Source: Nostoc sp. 106C
GTDB taxonomy: Bacteria; Cyanobacteriota; Cyanobacteriia; Cyanobacteriales; Nostocaceae
Direction: 5' to 3'
DNA: 64,000 nucleotides
Assembly (NCBI RefSeq): GCF_002154725.1
Contig: NZ_MTAW01000124.1
Location: forward strand, 61,521 to 125,520
Shown: positions 45,205 through 53,268 of the stretch, in pieces
Position numbering within the stretch: position 1 is the stretch's first letter
Layout of the letters: each line of letters opens with the position of its first letter
Position numbers and translations under genes: made by a program
The notes under the pieces: model-generated
Told to the model about the DNA's origin: nothing
Database searches by the model: none
The model's input: the letters and a program-made list of their open reading frames with translations, nothing else

Positions 45205-45597
45205 AGATGATCTGTGGTTGAAATAATGCTTTACTAGTTGGAGTTTCAAAGCTGGTTATCCGTTCATGTCTCAATGGCAATGCCTAATACCAATTCACGA
45301 AATTATTGATACAAATTACTTCCTCTGCTCCTCTGCTTCCTCTGCTAGCCGATATGTATCATTCTTAAAGTGAAATGGTATAACTGCCATCCGCCTCTGG
45401 TATCCAGGCTACAGTACTGTAGCTTTGTGCGATGCTTATGCTCCCTCTTGTGTCCCCATGAAAAGTTCTTTCCCTGATTGTTCTCGCTTCTAGTCGTGAC
45501 CAAAAGCTATGATCTCCTGCTAGAAATGGCTGTGCATCCGTCGCTACCTCCTGTACCAGTAGCTTCATCAGCTTCCTTTTCGGTGGACGACTATCAT
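45205..45597 (-). pseudogene. Remnant of a cyanobacterial DDE transposase, interrupted by a MITE
   Basis: Two stretches of one transposase are readable. On the left of the gene (45384-45597 on the minus strand): DSRPPKRKLMKLLVQEVATD, then PFLAGDHSFWSRLEARTIRERTF and YSTVAWIPEADGS. Resuming past the MITE (45205-45284): ALPLRHERITSFETPTSK. These belong to a cyanobacterial family with the RPLLVQEVATDAQPF / LPLRHERITSFETP signatures. The N-terminal and C-terminal thirds are missing, and the MITE lies exactly in the join. It abuts the HlyD stop. Confidence 0.82.
45288..45380. mobile_element. 93-bp MITE with 3-bp target duplication
   Basis: The ends TACCAATTCACGAAATTATT and, reversed, TACCATTTCACTTTAAGAATG are imperfect terminal inverted repeats of about 25 bp, both continuing with TGATAC. 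A 3-bp direct repeat TAA (45285-45287 and 45381-45383) flanks it. It sits inside the transposase remnant. The same end sequence, TACCAATTCACG, appears near 63947. Confidence 0.85.
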
Positions 45598-47100
45598 CTA
45601 TAAATCTGCAATCAGTCGCGCTTTCCTGAGGAAGAATTGCAGTACAGTTTCTTCGCGGGATATGATATCTGCCCTACCGTCCATTCCCAATTGAATGTGG
45701 CACTGATGTTTACCTTTACCTAAAATCAGATTTTCTGGCTCTATGGTAACTTCATAGAAACTACCAGCCATTGCTGCTTGCGGAGTAGCTGCTGTGTTAG
45801 CAGTAGATGCATTGTTATTTTTTTGCGGAGTCATTGCATCTGGAGAAATTGCTTGCACTTTCCCGTTGAGAGTTCCGTAATCTGGATAAGGGCAAGCACC
45901 AACCCGCATTTGCACTTTTTGACCGATTTTTAATTTATTTTTATCTTCCGATGGCACTGCTGCTTTAATTATCTGAGGTGCATGGCTGGGGACAATTTGC
46001 ACTACTTCTTCGCCAGCCCGTAGGGTTTGTCCGGGATTGCGGAGATTGAGTTGGGAGATGATCCCATCGGCGGTGGCTGTGATGGTAGCTTGTTGTAAGT
46101 CGAGTTCTATTTGCTTGAGTTCGCTGGTATCGCGCTCTAGCTGTTTTTCTATGTCAATTCTTTGCTTAACTAGAGCTTGGCGTTCTTTTTCTAAGGTTGC
46201 TTTGTTACTTTCCCCAGAGGCTGTTTCTTGAGCAATGCGTTCTGTAGCAATAGCTACGTTGGTATTGCTAGGATTAAGGGCAGCGATCGCTCTTTGTCTT
46301 CTGGCTATAGCGGCGGCTACTGCTTGTTTAAGTCGCTTGATGGTTTGTTTTTGTACCTCTACTGCGGCTGTTTGCACTGCTACTGCTTGTTCTTGCTGTT
46401 GCGCAATTAGTTGGGCTTCTTCCAGTTGATCCTGAGACAGCGCACCTTGTTGGGCTACGCTTTGATAGCGGTTTTGTTTGGACTTAGCTGCACCCCAAGC
46501 CGCTTGGCTAGCGCGGAAATTTGCTTGTGTTGATTTTAACTGCGCGATCGCGGCCTGTAATTCGTCCTGAGCCATTCTTATATTGGCATCTGCTTCTTGG
46601 AGTTCGGAAACAGTGGTAATTTTTTTATCTCGATACTCGCGATCGCGGCCACTCAATTCGGCTTTAGCAGATGCGATCGCGCGGTTAATGCGGTCAGTTT
46701 CCGCGCTAATCTGGTTAATTAGGGCATGAATTTGCGCGTTGATTTGCACTAATTGCAATTTAGCTTGCTGGATATTAGTTTGCAGTTGACTTTTTTTCGT
46801 TTGCAGGCGGGAATCATCAATAGTAGCAACCGCATCACCTTTTTTCACTTCCTGATTTTCTTTCACATAAATCTGCATAACCTGACCTTCAGTTGCTGCT
46901 TGCACAATTCGCAATTCACCCACCGGACGCACAACCGCTTGTGCTTTAATTGTGACCTTATATTTAGTCACAGACGCAATTGGGATAGCTAAACTCATAC
47001 CGCAGAGAATAACCATTCCCCCATAAGTAGTCCAACGATTAATTGGAGGGATAAATTCGTTAGTCTGGACTTGGGGGAGGAATTTGGTGTTGCTAACCAT
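45598..47100 (-). CDS. HlyD-family periplasmic adaptor of a type I exporter
   Basis: A 500-residue protein with an N-terminal cytoplasmic segment, one transmembrane helix (about residues 28-45, MVILCGMSLAIPIASV) and a long coiled-coil. The lipoyl half-motifs are VVRPVGELRIVQAATEGQV and, near residue 350, TADGIISQLNLRNPGQTLRAG. A beta-barrel domain follows (AVPSEDKNKLKIGQKVQMRVG). Such adaptors bridge the ABC transporter to an outer-membrane channel. A TolC-like gene is not in the window. It lies 47 bp after the C39-peptidase ABC gene on the same strand. Confidence 0.9.
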   Translation of the reverse strand: MVSNTKFLPQVQTNEFIPPINRWTTYGGMVILCGMSLAIPIASVTKYKVTIKAQAVVRPVGELRIVQAATEGQVMQIYVKENQEVKKGDAVATIDDSRLQTKKSQLQTNIQQAKLQLVQINAQIHALINQISAETDRINRAIASAKAELSGRDREYRDKKITTVSELQEADANIRMAQDELQAAIAQLKSTQANFRASQAAWGAAKSKQNRYQSVAQQGALSQDQLEEAQLIAQQQEQAVAVQTAAVEVQKQTIKRLKQAVAAAIARRQRAIAALNPSNTNVAIATERIAQETASGESNKATLEKERQALVKQRIDIEKQLERDTSELKQIELDLQQATITATADGIISQLNLRNPGQTLRAGEEVVQIVPSHAPQIIKAAVPSEDKNKLKIGQKVQMRVGACPYPDYGTLNGKVQAISPDAMTPQKNNNASTANTAATPQAAMAGSFYEVTIEPENLILGKGKHQCHIQLGMDGRADIISREETVLQFFLRKARLIADL

Positions 47101-47147
47101 AATGTTCTAGAGAAGGGAGTGTGGGAAGTGTGGGGAGAAATGACAAA

Positions 47148-49367
47148 TTATTTAATAATGTGAGATTTACCATTACGATGAGCAGGAGAAGATGCGATCG
47201 CTAAATTTTTCTGTAATGGGATAAAGTCGTCTAAAAAGTCTAAATGTTCACCTTGAATTTGTCGCAAATCTTCTGGTGTACCTTGAATTTTTAAGCATCC
47301 TTGTTCTAAAAGTACAATCCAATCTGCTCGCTGAATTACTTTCGGACGGTGACTAATTAAAATAGTGGTTTTACCTTGACGATAGTAAAACAATTTATCG
47401 AGTACTTGTGCTTCGCTTACAGGGTCAAGAGCGCCTGTTGATTCATCTAAAATTAGGATGGGTGGGTCAGTAACGATTGCTCTGGCTATTGCTAATCTTT
47501 GTCGTTGCCCACCGGAAAGATTTGCGCCAAATTCTCCTAAAACAGTTTGATATTTATCTGGTAATTTGCTGATAAATTCATCAGCCCCAGCAATTTGACA
47601 AGCCCGAACAATATCTTCAAAACTAATATTGGGATAACTAAAGCGGAAATTATCAATTATTGAACGACTCCAAAAATGAGGTTCTTGGGGAACAAGAATT
47701 ACCTGTTGTCGCAGACATTCTAAAGAGAGGTCTTGCTGATTATAAATACCATAGCGAATATTACCTGACTGCACTTGATATAAACCAGTAATAAGCTTGG
47801 CTAGGGTACTTTTACCACAACCAGATTTACCAATGAAAGCAATTACTTGACCACCATTTATAGTTAAGGAAAAATCTTGCAATAAATCAACTCTACCTGC
47901 ATGATGAAAGTTGAGTTGAGTACAGGTAATCTCTACATTTCCCGGAATTTCTGCCCAAGGTTTTTTAAAGTCGTTTTCGTCTTCTGGGGTAGCGTCAATC
48001 ACTTCTGTGAGGCGTTGAATGACAATTTGGGCGGTGATAAATTCATCTGCTAATCCAATTACAGAACTGAGAAAGCCGAGAAAATTACCACTCATGCCGT
48101 TATAAGCCATCAATTGCCCAATAGTTAAAGTTTGATTAATTACTAAATAGCTACCAAACCAGAGGATGCCAATATTAATGAAAGTAGAAAGAATACTAAT
48201 AACTGTGCTGCTATAAAGTCCTAATTTCATCATGCTCCAGCCTAGATTAGCAAGGCGACCGTAATTGCCTTGATACTCTTGCCAAGCTTGGGGAGTAGCT
48301 TGGGTAGTTTTTAGCACTTGAACACCGCGAAATGTTTCTACTAGAAAGCCTTGGTTTTCTGTTCCTAAAACAATCGAGTTGCGGGTTTTCTGGCGCATTG
48401 CTGGGAGAAACAGCAAACTAACAGCTGTGACAATTACAAAAGCGACGATGGAAGCGATAGTCAATTGTACGCTGTAAAAGAGCATAAAGCTCAAAGAGGC
48501 TAAAGCGATAAATAATTGACTGGGTAATCCGAGGACAATTTGCGAAACTAGAGTATTGATGGCATGAACATCACTAATGCGACTGACTACTTCCCCACTT
48601 CTTCGTCCTTCAAAGTATGACAGAGGTAAATGTAGGAGTTTGCGCCCATATTCTAGAATTAGCCCTAATTGCAATTTTTGACCGAAGTGACCAATGAGGT
48701 GAGACTGGACTAAGCTAATAGCACTTCTAATTAAGTTCATGGCGATAACGCCAATCGCTACGGTGGTGAGTAGTTGGGTATCTCCTCGCACCAATACATC
48801 ATCTGTCAACAATTGCATCATAAAAGGAGATGTGAGCGAAAGTAGCCCAATGGCAATGTTGATAGCGATCGCTTGGGCGAGAATAAAACGATAAGGCCAA
48901 ACCCTTTGGATATAACGCCCAAGTCCGCCAATTTTATCGGATTCTTGTTGATAAAAGCGGCTTTCGTCGGGAGTTAAAAGTAACATTACACCATTACCCC
49001 AACCAGCCATTAATTCTTGACGGCTAAGATAACGAATCCCTACACCAGGGTCGGCAATTACGTATTTATTACGATTTTTTCCGTATAAAACTACCCAGTG
49101 GTAGCCTTTCCAATGAATAATCGCTGGTAAGGGAATTTCATTTAAGCGATCGATAAGTTGAGGATTAGCTTTGACTTGACGAGTATTAAACCCTAATACT
49201 TCGCCACCCCGACATAAACCGAGTAAAGAAGTTCCACGCGCACCAGTACCAACAGCTTCTCTAACGCGATTCAAGGCAAAGGTACGTCCGTGATATTTGG
49301 CAATAGTGGCAAGACAAGCAGCTCCGCAGTCTTCTTCGCTGTGTTGTAGTACACTTTGGTATTTCAT
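47148..49367 (-). CDS. C39-peptidase ABC transporter (PCAT) for double-glycine substrates
   Basis: The ATG at 49367 gives 739 residues starting MKYQSVLQHSEEDCGAACL. The C39 peptidase carries the catalytic Cys14 (EEDCGAAC), His90 (KGYHWVVLYG) and Asp106 (YVIADPGVG). A six-helix membrane domain follows, then the ABC ATPase: Walker A GKSGCGKST, signature LSGGQRQRLA, Walker B PPILILDESTGALD. The enzyme cuts after a Gly-Gly leader and exports the product across the membrane. The cargo candidate upstream has exactly such a leader. With HlyD downstream it forms a complete inner-membrane exporter. Confidence 0.92.
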   Translation of the reverse strand: MKYQSVLQHSEEDCGAACLATIAKYHGRTFALNRVREAVGTGARGTSLLGLCRGGEVLGFNTRQVKANPQLIDRLNEIPLPAIIHWKGYHWVVLYGKNRNKYVIADPGVGIRYLSRQELMAGWGNGVMLLLTPDESRFYQQESDKIGGLGRYIQRVWPYRFILAQAIAINIAIGLLSLTSPFMMQLLTDDVLVRGDTQLLTTVAIGVIAMNLIRSAISLVQSHLIGHFGQKLQLGLILEYGRKLLHLPLSYFEGRRSGEVVSRISDVHAINTLVSQIVLGLPSQLFIALASLSFMLFYSVQLTIASIVAFVIVTAVSLLFLPAMRQKTRNSIVLGTENQGFLVETFRGVQVLKTTQATPQAWQEYQGNYGRLANLGWSMMKLGLYSSTVISILSTFINIGILWFGSYLVINQTLTIGQLMAYNGMSGNFLGFLSSVIGLADEFITAQIVIQRLTEVIDATPEDENDFKKPWAEIPGNVEITCTQLNFHHAGRVDLLQDFSLTINGGQVIAFIGKSGCGKSTLAKLITGLYQVQSGNIRYGIYNQQDLSLECLRQQVILVPQEPHFWSRSIIDNFRFSYPNISFEDIVRACQIAGADEFISKLPDKYQTVLGEFGANLSGGQRQRLAIARAIVTDPPILILDESTGALDPVSEAQVLDKLFYYRQGKTTILISHRPKVIQRADWIVLLEQGCLKIQGTPEDLRQIQGEHLDFLDDFIPLQKNLAIASSPAHRNGKSHIIK

Positions 49368-49609
49368 ATTCTGCTGCAATTATTGGGGAGTGAATAAAGT
49401 TAGGTCATTTGACCCGAATTAATTGAGTTGTTATACGAACTTGAAAAAAGAATGCGACAGATGGGTAGGGCACAACAATGTTGTGCTCTTACGAAGAATT
49501 TATGTTTTGCAAACATTATTTAAATTGGTATTAAATCTTCAATTTAAACTGAGACAGGACAATGTAAACTTAGAAATTCAAATCAGTGTTATTTTCTGAT
49601 ACTTACTAA

Positions 49610-49700
49610 GTGAACTTCTCTGCTCTGACTCTTTACGATGACTTTTAGTATTTATGCACTGAAGAAGCGAAAATTTGGCAAAAAACCTGAAAAATCCTGA
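49610..49700 (+). pseudogene. Remnant of a duplicated sigma-gene start
   Basis: GTGAACTTCTCTGCTCTGACT reads M N F S A L T L Y D D F, then a TAG stop, then Y L C T E E A K. The intact gene at 50423 reads M N F S A D T L Y D D F Q F L C T H A A K. The two DNA stretches align over about 90 bp, so this is a degraded partial copy. It lies between the exporter and its cargo gene in the opposite direction. Confidence 0.85.
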
Positions 49701-49710
49701 TGCAGAAATA

Positions 49711-49729
49711 TCGGGGCAGAAAGCCCCGA
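49711..49729. terminator. 7-bp stem hairpin
   Basis: TCGGGGC (49711-49717) pairs with GCCCCGA (49723-49729) across an AGAAA loop. It lies between the cargo gene stop and the exporter start and may be a terminator or processing site for the cargo transcript. Confidence 0.5.
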
Positions 49730-49840
49730 CTTGATTTAGCGTTTATTTTGTCATTTGAGAGTTTTGTTTATTTGGCTCAAAACCCTTAAATAGGGAAAGA
49801 AGAGAAGAGTTATGCTTTAATGTCTTTAGCCCACTTCTAA

Positions 49841-50230
49841 TTAAGTAATCCTGTAATCTAGCCGATATTTATATCCATCTCCTTGAACATCCAAATGGTG
49901 TTCTCCTGGTGTATTGAATATGGCTTGACTTGCTAGAACATCGTCCTTATGCCACCCATAATCTTTATCCCAGACCATCAACCGTCCTGCGACGTCGAAA
50001 TCTTCACTTGTTCCGACTTCGTAGTAACCACGATACACTGTTTTAACACCAAAGAGTCTTTTACTATTAAAGTTGATATAAAGATTGTATTGCGATGCAG
50101 CTTTTTCTACGTCAATACCGATTAATTCAAATTTGGCACCTCCTTGAATATCAGAACCTTCTTCTGGAGTTAATTCGGTAAAAAGTTGTTCTTGAGCAAG
50201 AATAGCCGAAGTAGAAGTGATATTTGACAT
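49841..50230 (-). CDS. Small secreted cargo with a double-glycine leader
   Basis: A 129-residue protein with a strong AAGGAGA site 6 bases before the ATG. Residues 1-31 form a leader: acidic and ending LFTELTPEEGSDIQGG, after which a C39 peptidase should cut (before Ala32). The mature part of about 98 residues is rich in aromatic and charged residues (YNLYINFNSKRLFGVKTVY, DFDVAGRLMVWDKDYGWHKDD) and has no Cys. This looks like a folded secreted protein, not a short peptide. The PCAT and HlyD genes follow on the same strand after about 470 bp. I recognise no family for the mature part. The role as bacteriocin-like toxin, adhesin or signal is open. Confidence 0.78.
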   Translation of the reverse strand: MSNITSTSAILAQEQLFTELTPEEGSDIQGGAKFELIGIDVEKAASQYNLYINFNSKRLFGVKTVYRGYYEVGTSEDFDVAGRLMVWDKDYGWHKDDVLASQAIFNTPGEHHLDVQGDGYKYRLDYRIT

Positions 50231-50354
50231 ATTTTTCTCCTTGATTGTATTTGAGTTAATTTTCTGGAAAAGACATCTTTTGAAGATGAACTTGATATTA
50301 GATGTTCAATATCTCTTATATAGAAAATATTTGATACATCTAATTTATTTTTTT

Positions 50355-50369
50355 ACACAAACATTGTGT
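50355..50369. promoter_or_regulatory. Dyad-symmetric site in the cargo/sigma divergent region
   Basis: ACACAA-ACA-TTGTGT (50355-50369) is a perfect 6-bp dyad with a 3-base centre. It lies between two divergent genes and could be an operator serving either one. No regulator is known. Confidence 0.4.
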
Positions 50370-50422
50370 ATTTATAACAGTTTTCATTCACTGATATTGC
50401 ACTTATTAGAAGTACTTGATAT

Positions 50423-51793
50423 GTGAATTTCTCTGCTGACACTCTTTACGATGACTTTCAGTTTTTATGCACTCATGCTGCAAAAACTTTGGCAAAATCT
50501 ATAAAGTCCTTATACAGTAAGGAATTGGGTTTATGCTTTTGGTTGCATGGCTTTATAATTAAAATCGGCTATGGTTCAAACAGCGGCGAGTTTTCCATGC
50601 AAACCCGACAGGCCATTGTTGACATCTTTTCTACGTTTGTGCAATTTGAGGCAGACCAATTTAACCGTTGGGCAACTGACTCTAAATTAAGACGCAGTAT
50701 GGAAAGTTGCCTGAAACAATCTTCAACACAGGAATCGGATACCTTTTGGGCAATTTACTGGTATAAAGTATGGCACAAACAACCCAGTTCTTTAGCAGTG
50801 GGTCATATTTCTGCTTATTTACAAGAAGTGTGCTATTGGGTTGCACGAAAATTTGCCCTCAACTTTCCCACGCAGTCGTCTGTAGCTGACTGTTTTCAAA
50901 TGGCGATCGCTAGTGTCCCCAAAATCTTAAAAAGTTTCAATCCTCAATACAGTTCCTATTTAAAAGGCTATGCAGAGTTGGCTTTTGAGCGAATTCTCAA
51001 GGATGTGATGCGCTTACGCCAAGAAGCTGATATTTGCTCAGACTGGGCAATATTGTATAAACTCAGTCGGAAACGATTAATAAAATCATTACAAAATACA
51101 GGTTTTAACGCTCCAAGCATCGAGAGTTACGTTCTAGCCTGGGAATGTTTTAAAGAACTCTATACAAGTGACAACACCAAAATTCGCCAGCTGACTAAAC
51201 CAAATGCGGTAACTTTGCAGGCTATAACTAACCTTTACAATGCCCAACGTTTGAGCCAATTAAGTTCACCTACCCCCGCAGTTAACGAGCAAACTATAGA
51301 ACAGTGGCTCTTATCTGCTGCTAAAACTGCCCGCACTTTCCTTTATCCTCAAGTTGTTTCCGCAGACGCACCCCTAAAAGACCAAGAAAATACTAATTTA
51401 TTAGATATATTGCCTGCTGATGTGCAAACTTCTCTACTTACAGAAATCATTGAGCAGGAAGAAGCAGCCAACCTACGTACACAGCAAACTCAATTAAACC
51501 AAGTATTACAAAAAGCGATCGCAGCTTTGGATGCTGAGTCACAAAAACTCTTGCAAGCTTACTACGTTGAGCAACTCACCCAACAAGAAATTGCTAAGCA
51601 GTTAAACATCAAGCAATACAATGTTTCCCGTCGTTTGAGCAGCATTAAAAAATCATTGCTGCTGACTCTCACTCAGTGGAGTCAAAACACCTTGCATATT
51701 TCCCCTAAATCAGACGTAATAGATGCCATAAACACCAGCTTAGAGGAATGGCTCAAACTTAAATATCAGAAGGGAGACAAGGGGGATAAATAG
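50423..51793 (+). CDS. Sigma-70-like protein of the DUF1822/CHAT neighbourhood
   Basis: A 456-residue protein with a GTG start (MNFSADTLYDDFQFLCTHAAK). The middle is helical and contains repeated short segments. The C-terminal helix-turn-helix reads LLQAYYVEQLTQQEIAKQLNI, followed by VSRRLSSIKKSLLL (about residues 375-410), close to sigma region 4. This form occurs in cyanobacteria next to DUF1822 and CHAT genes. The same order is seen here: DUF1822 43 bp later, then CHAT. It is likely a dedicated regulator, but sigma activity is unproven. Confidence 0.65.
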   Translation: MNFSADTLYDDFQFLCTHAAKTLAKSIKSLYSKELGLCFWLHGFIIKIGYGSNSGEFSMQTRQAIVDIFSTFVQFEADQFNRWATDSKLRRSMESCLKQSSTQESDTFWAIYWYKVWHKQPSSLAVGHISAYLQEVCYWVARKFALNFPTQSSVADCFQMAIASVPKILKSFNPQYSSYLKGYAELAFERILKDVMRLRQEADICSDWAILYKLSRKRLIKSLQNTGFNAPSIESYVLAWECFKELYTSDNTKIRQLTKPNAVTLQAITNLYNAQRLSQLSSPTPAVNEQTIEQWLLSAAKTARTFLYPQVVSADAPLKDQENTNLLDILPADVQTSLLTEIIEQEEAANLRTQQTQLNQVLQKAIAALDAESQKLLQAYYVEQLTQQEIAKQLNIKQYNVSRRLSSIKKSLLLTLTQWSQNTLHISPKSDVIDAINTSLEEWLKLKYQKGDKGDK

Positions 51794-51836
51794 TCATCGA
51801 TGCCCCATGCCCACTGCCCTATACCCATTGCCCATT

Positions 51837-52988
51837 ATGTTTAACGCATCTACCCCATTCCCCATTGAATCATACCAATTGTACTTGGAAATTCCTCCAT
51901 CTCCCCAAGTGCAAGAACGAAACTACTCAACTGCTGGTGCTGATCGGCGCGCTTGGATCAATCAACTTTGTTTGCAAGCATTTTTACCTTGGTTCCGAGA
52001 AGAAATTGCACCCGAAGCTAAGATTTATCCTAATGCTGCTGTTTTACCAAGTTTTTGGGAAGTAGTTAATGGTACTGCTATTAGTTTCCATAAATCTCGC
52101 CTGGTATTAATTCCCACCCTAGCAATTGATGATGATGAGTTGCGGGTGCCTCAAGAATGGGTAGATATTCCGGAGTGGGCTGCTGACTATTATGTGGCAG
52201 TACAGGTAAATCCTGATGATGGTTGGATAAAAATTTTTGGCTACACTACCCATCAAAAATTGAAAACTAAAGGCGTTTATGATGCAGTTGACCGTACTTA
52301 CAGCCTAGAAGTAGAAGACTTAATTGCCGATATTAATGTGCTGTGGGTGAGTCGCCAACTTCATTCAAAAGAAGCCTTACGTGCAGAGATTGCACCGCTA
52401 GCGCCAATTGCGAAAACTCAAACAGAAAACTTATTAGAACGGTTAGGCAATGCGGATGTTAAATTTCCGCGTTTAGCTGTACCGTTTTCCCTTTGGGCTG
52501 CATTGCTGGTACATGGAGGCTGGCGACAAAGATTATGCGATCGCCGTCAAGGCTTACCAGAACAACAATCAATTCCCCATTGGTTACAGACAGAAGTAAC
52601 AAATTTAGCTCAACAGTTGGGATGGGGAAAAAGGGAATTTGTTTTAGCGCCAGCAGGAATGAGGAGTAGAGAATCAGTTCTTGGATTGTCTCGCCAAATA
52701 ATTATTGCTGGTAATACATACGAATTATGTATTTTCCCTAGTGGCGCATCTGAAGACCATATTTGGCGCTTTGAATTACGAAGTACAATTCCTAGCAGCC
52801 AAATTCCTGTGGGGTTGTCACTGCGATTGCTAACCGAAGACTTACAACCTTTTGAAAATAATCAAGATACGGCAATAACTCCTGTCGATTCACTGTATGT
52901 AGAAGTAATTTTAGAGTCAGGAGAAGGATTGATTTGGGAAACACAACCCTTACCTGATGATTATGACCAAGAAATTTTGCGGTTTTAA
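51837..52988 (+). CDS. DUF1822 protein
   Basis: The ATG at 51837 (MFNASTPFPIESYQLYLEI) gives 383 residues. An in-frame ATG at 51807 adds ten residues that come from CCCATTGCCC-type heptamers and is rejected. The chain contains RRAWINQLCLQAFLPWF, then EDLIADINVLWVSRQL, and a C-terminal beta-rich part (VYVEVILESGEGLIWE given in part). DUF1822 has no known function. It follows the sigma-like gene closely and precedes the CHAT gene, an arrangement I recall from other filamentous cyanobacteria. Confidence 0.82.
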   Translation: MFNASTPFPIESYQLYLEIPPSPQVQERNYSTAGADRRAWINQLCLQAFLPWFREEIAPEAKIYPNAAVLPSFWEVVNGTAISFHKSRLVLIPTLAIDDDELRVPQEWVDIPEWAADYYVAVQVNPDDGWIKIFGYTTHQKLKTKGVYDAVDRTYSLEVEDLIADINVLWVSRQLHSKEALRAEIAPLAPIAKTQTENLLERLGNADVKFPRLAVPFSLWAALLVHGGWRQRLCDRRQGLPEQQSIPHWLQTEVTNLAQQLGWGKREFVLAPAGMRSRESVLGLSRQIIIAGNTYELCIFPSGASEDHIWRFELRSTIPSSQIPVGLSLRLLTEDLQPFENNQDTAITPVDSLYVEVILESGEGLIWETQPLPDDYDQEILRF

Positions 52989-53073
52989 ACAGCATGATTT
53001 AGATTTCTTAACGTTTTGCATTTGTGTTTACCTTTAAACTGAATTTAAAAACTGTTGGAAAAGAGAGTAGCCT

Positions 53074-53253
53074 ATGGCTAAAAACCAGCAGTACAAAAAT
53101 AATCCTAGTGGAATTATTTTTGGCAAGAACGCAAGTTTAGATGTCAGTGGTTCGTTTGTAGCGAGTACAGCGAATGCGATGCTATTTGGTAATCTAAGCC
53201 TTCCCTACCATGAAGTTAAGAAGTTTGCGATCGCATTCACAGCATTTTTGTAA
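53074..53253 (+). pseudogene. Short fragment of a filamentous-haemagglutinin-like protein
   Basis: A 59-codon frame with AAGAGAG upstream of the ATG. It reads NNPSGIIFGKNASLDVSGSF and then VASTANAMLFGNLSLP, followed by an unrelated tail with GCGATCGC. The phrase NPSGIIFG..LDVSGSFVAST is the diagnostic repeat-start of cyanobacterial two-partner secretion exoproteins (haemagglutination domain). The full exoprotein should be over 700 residues, so this is a remnant or a domain-only relic. It sits between DUF1822 and CHAT. Confidence 0.6.
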
Positions 53254-53268
53254 CCTGAAACCAAGAAG

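Noticed and set aside
45365..45568. A 67-codon minus-strand frame with a good ribosome-binding site, first considered as a third gene of the exporter operon
   Set aside because: Its sequence matches an internal part of a transposase and continues past the MITE; it is a relic, not an exporter component.
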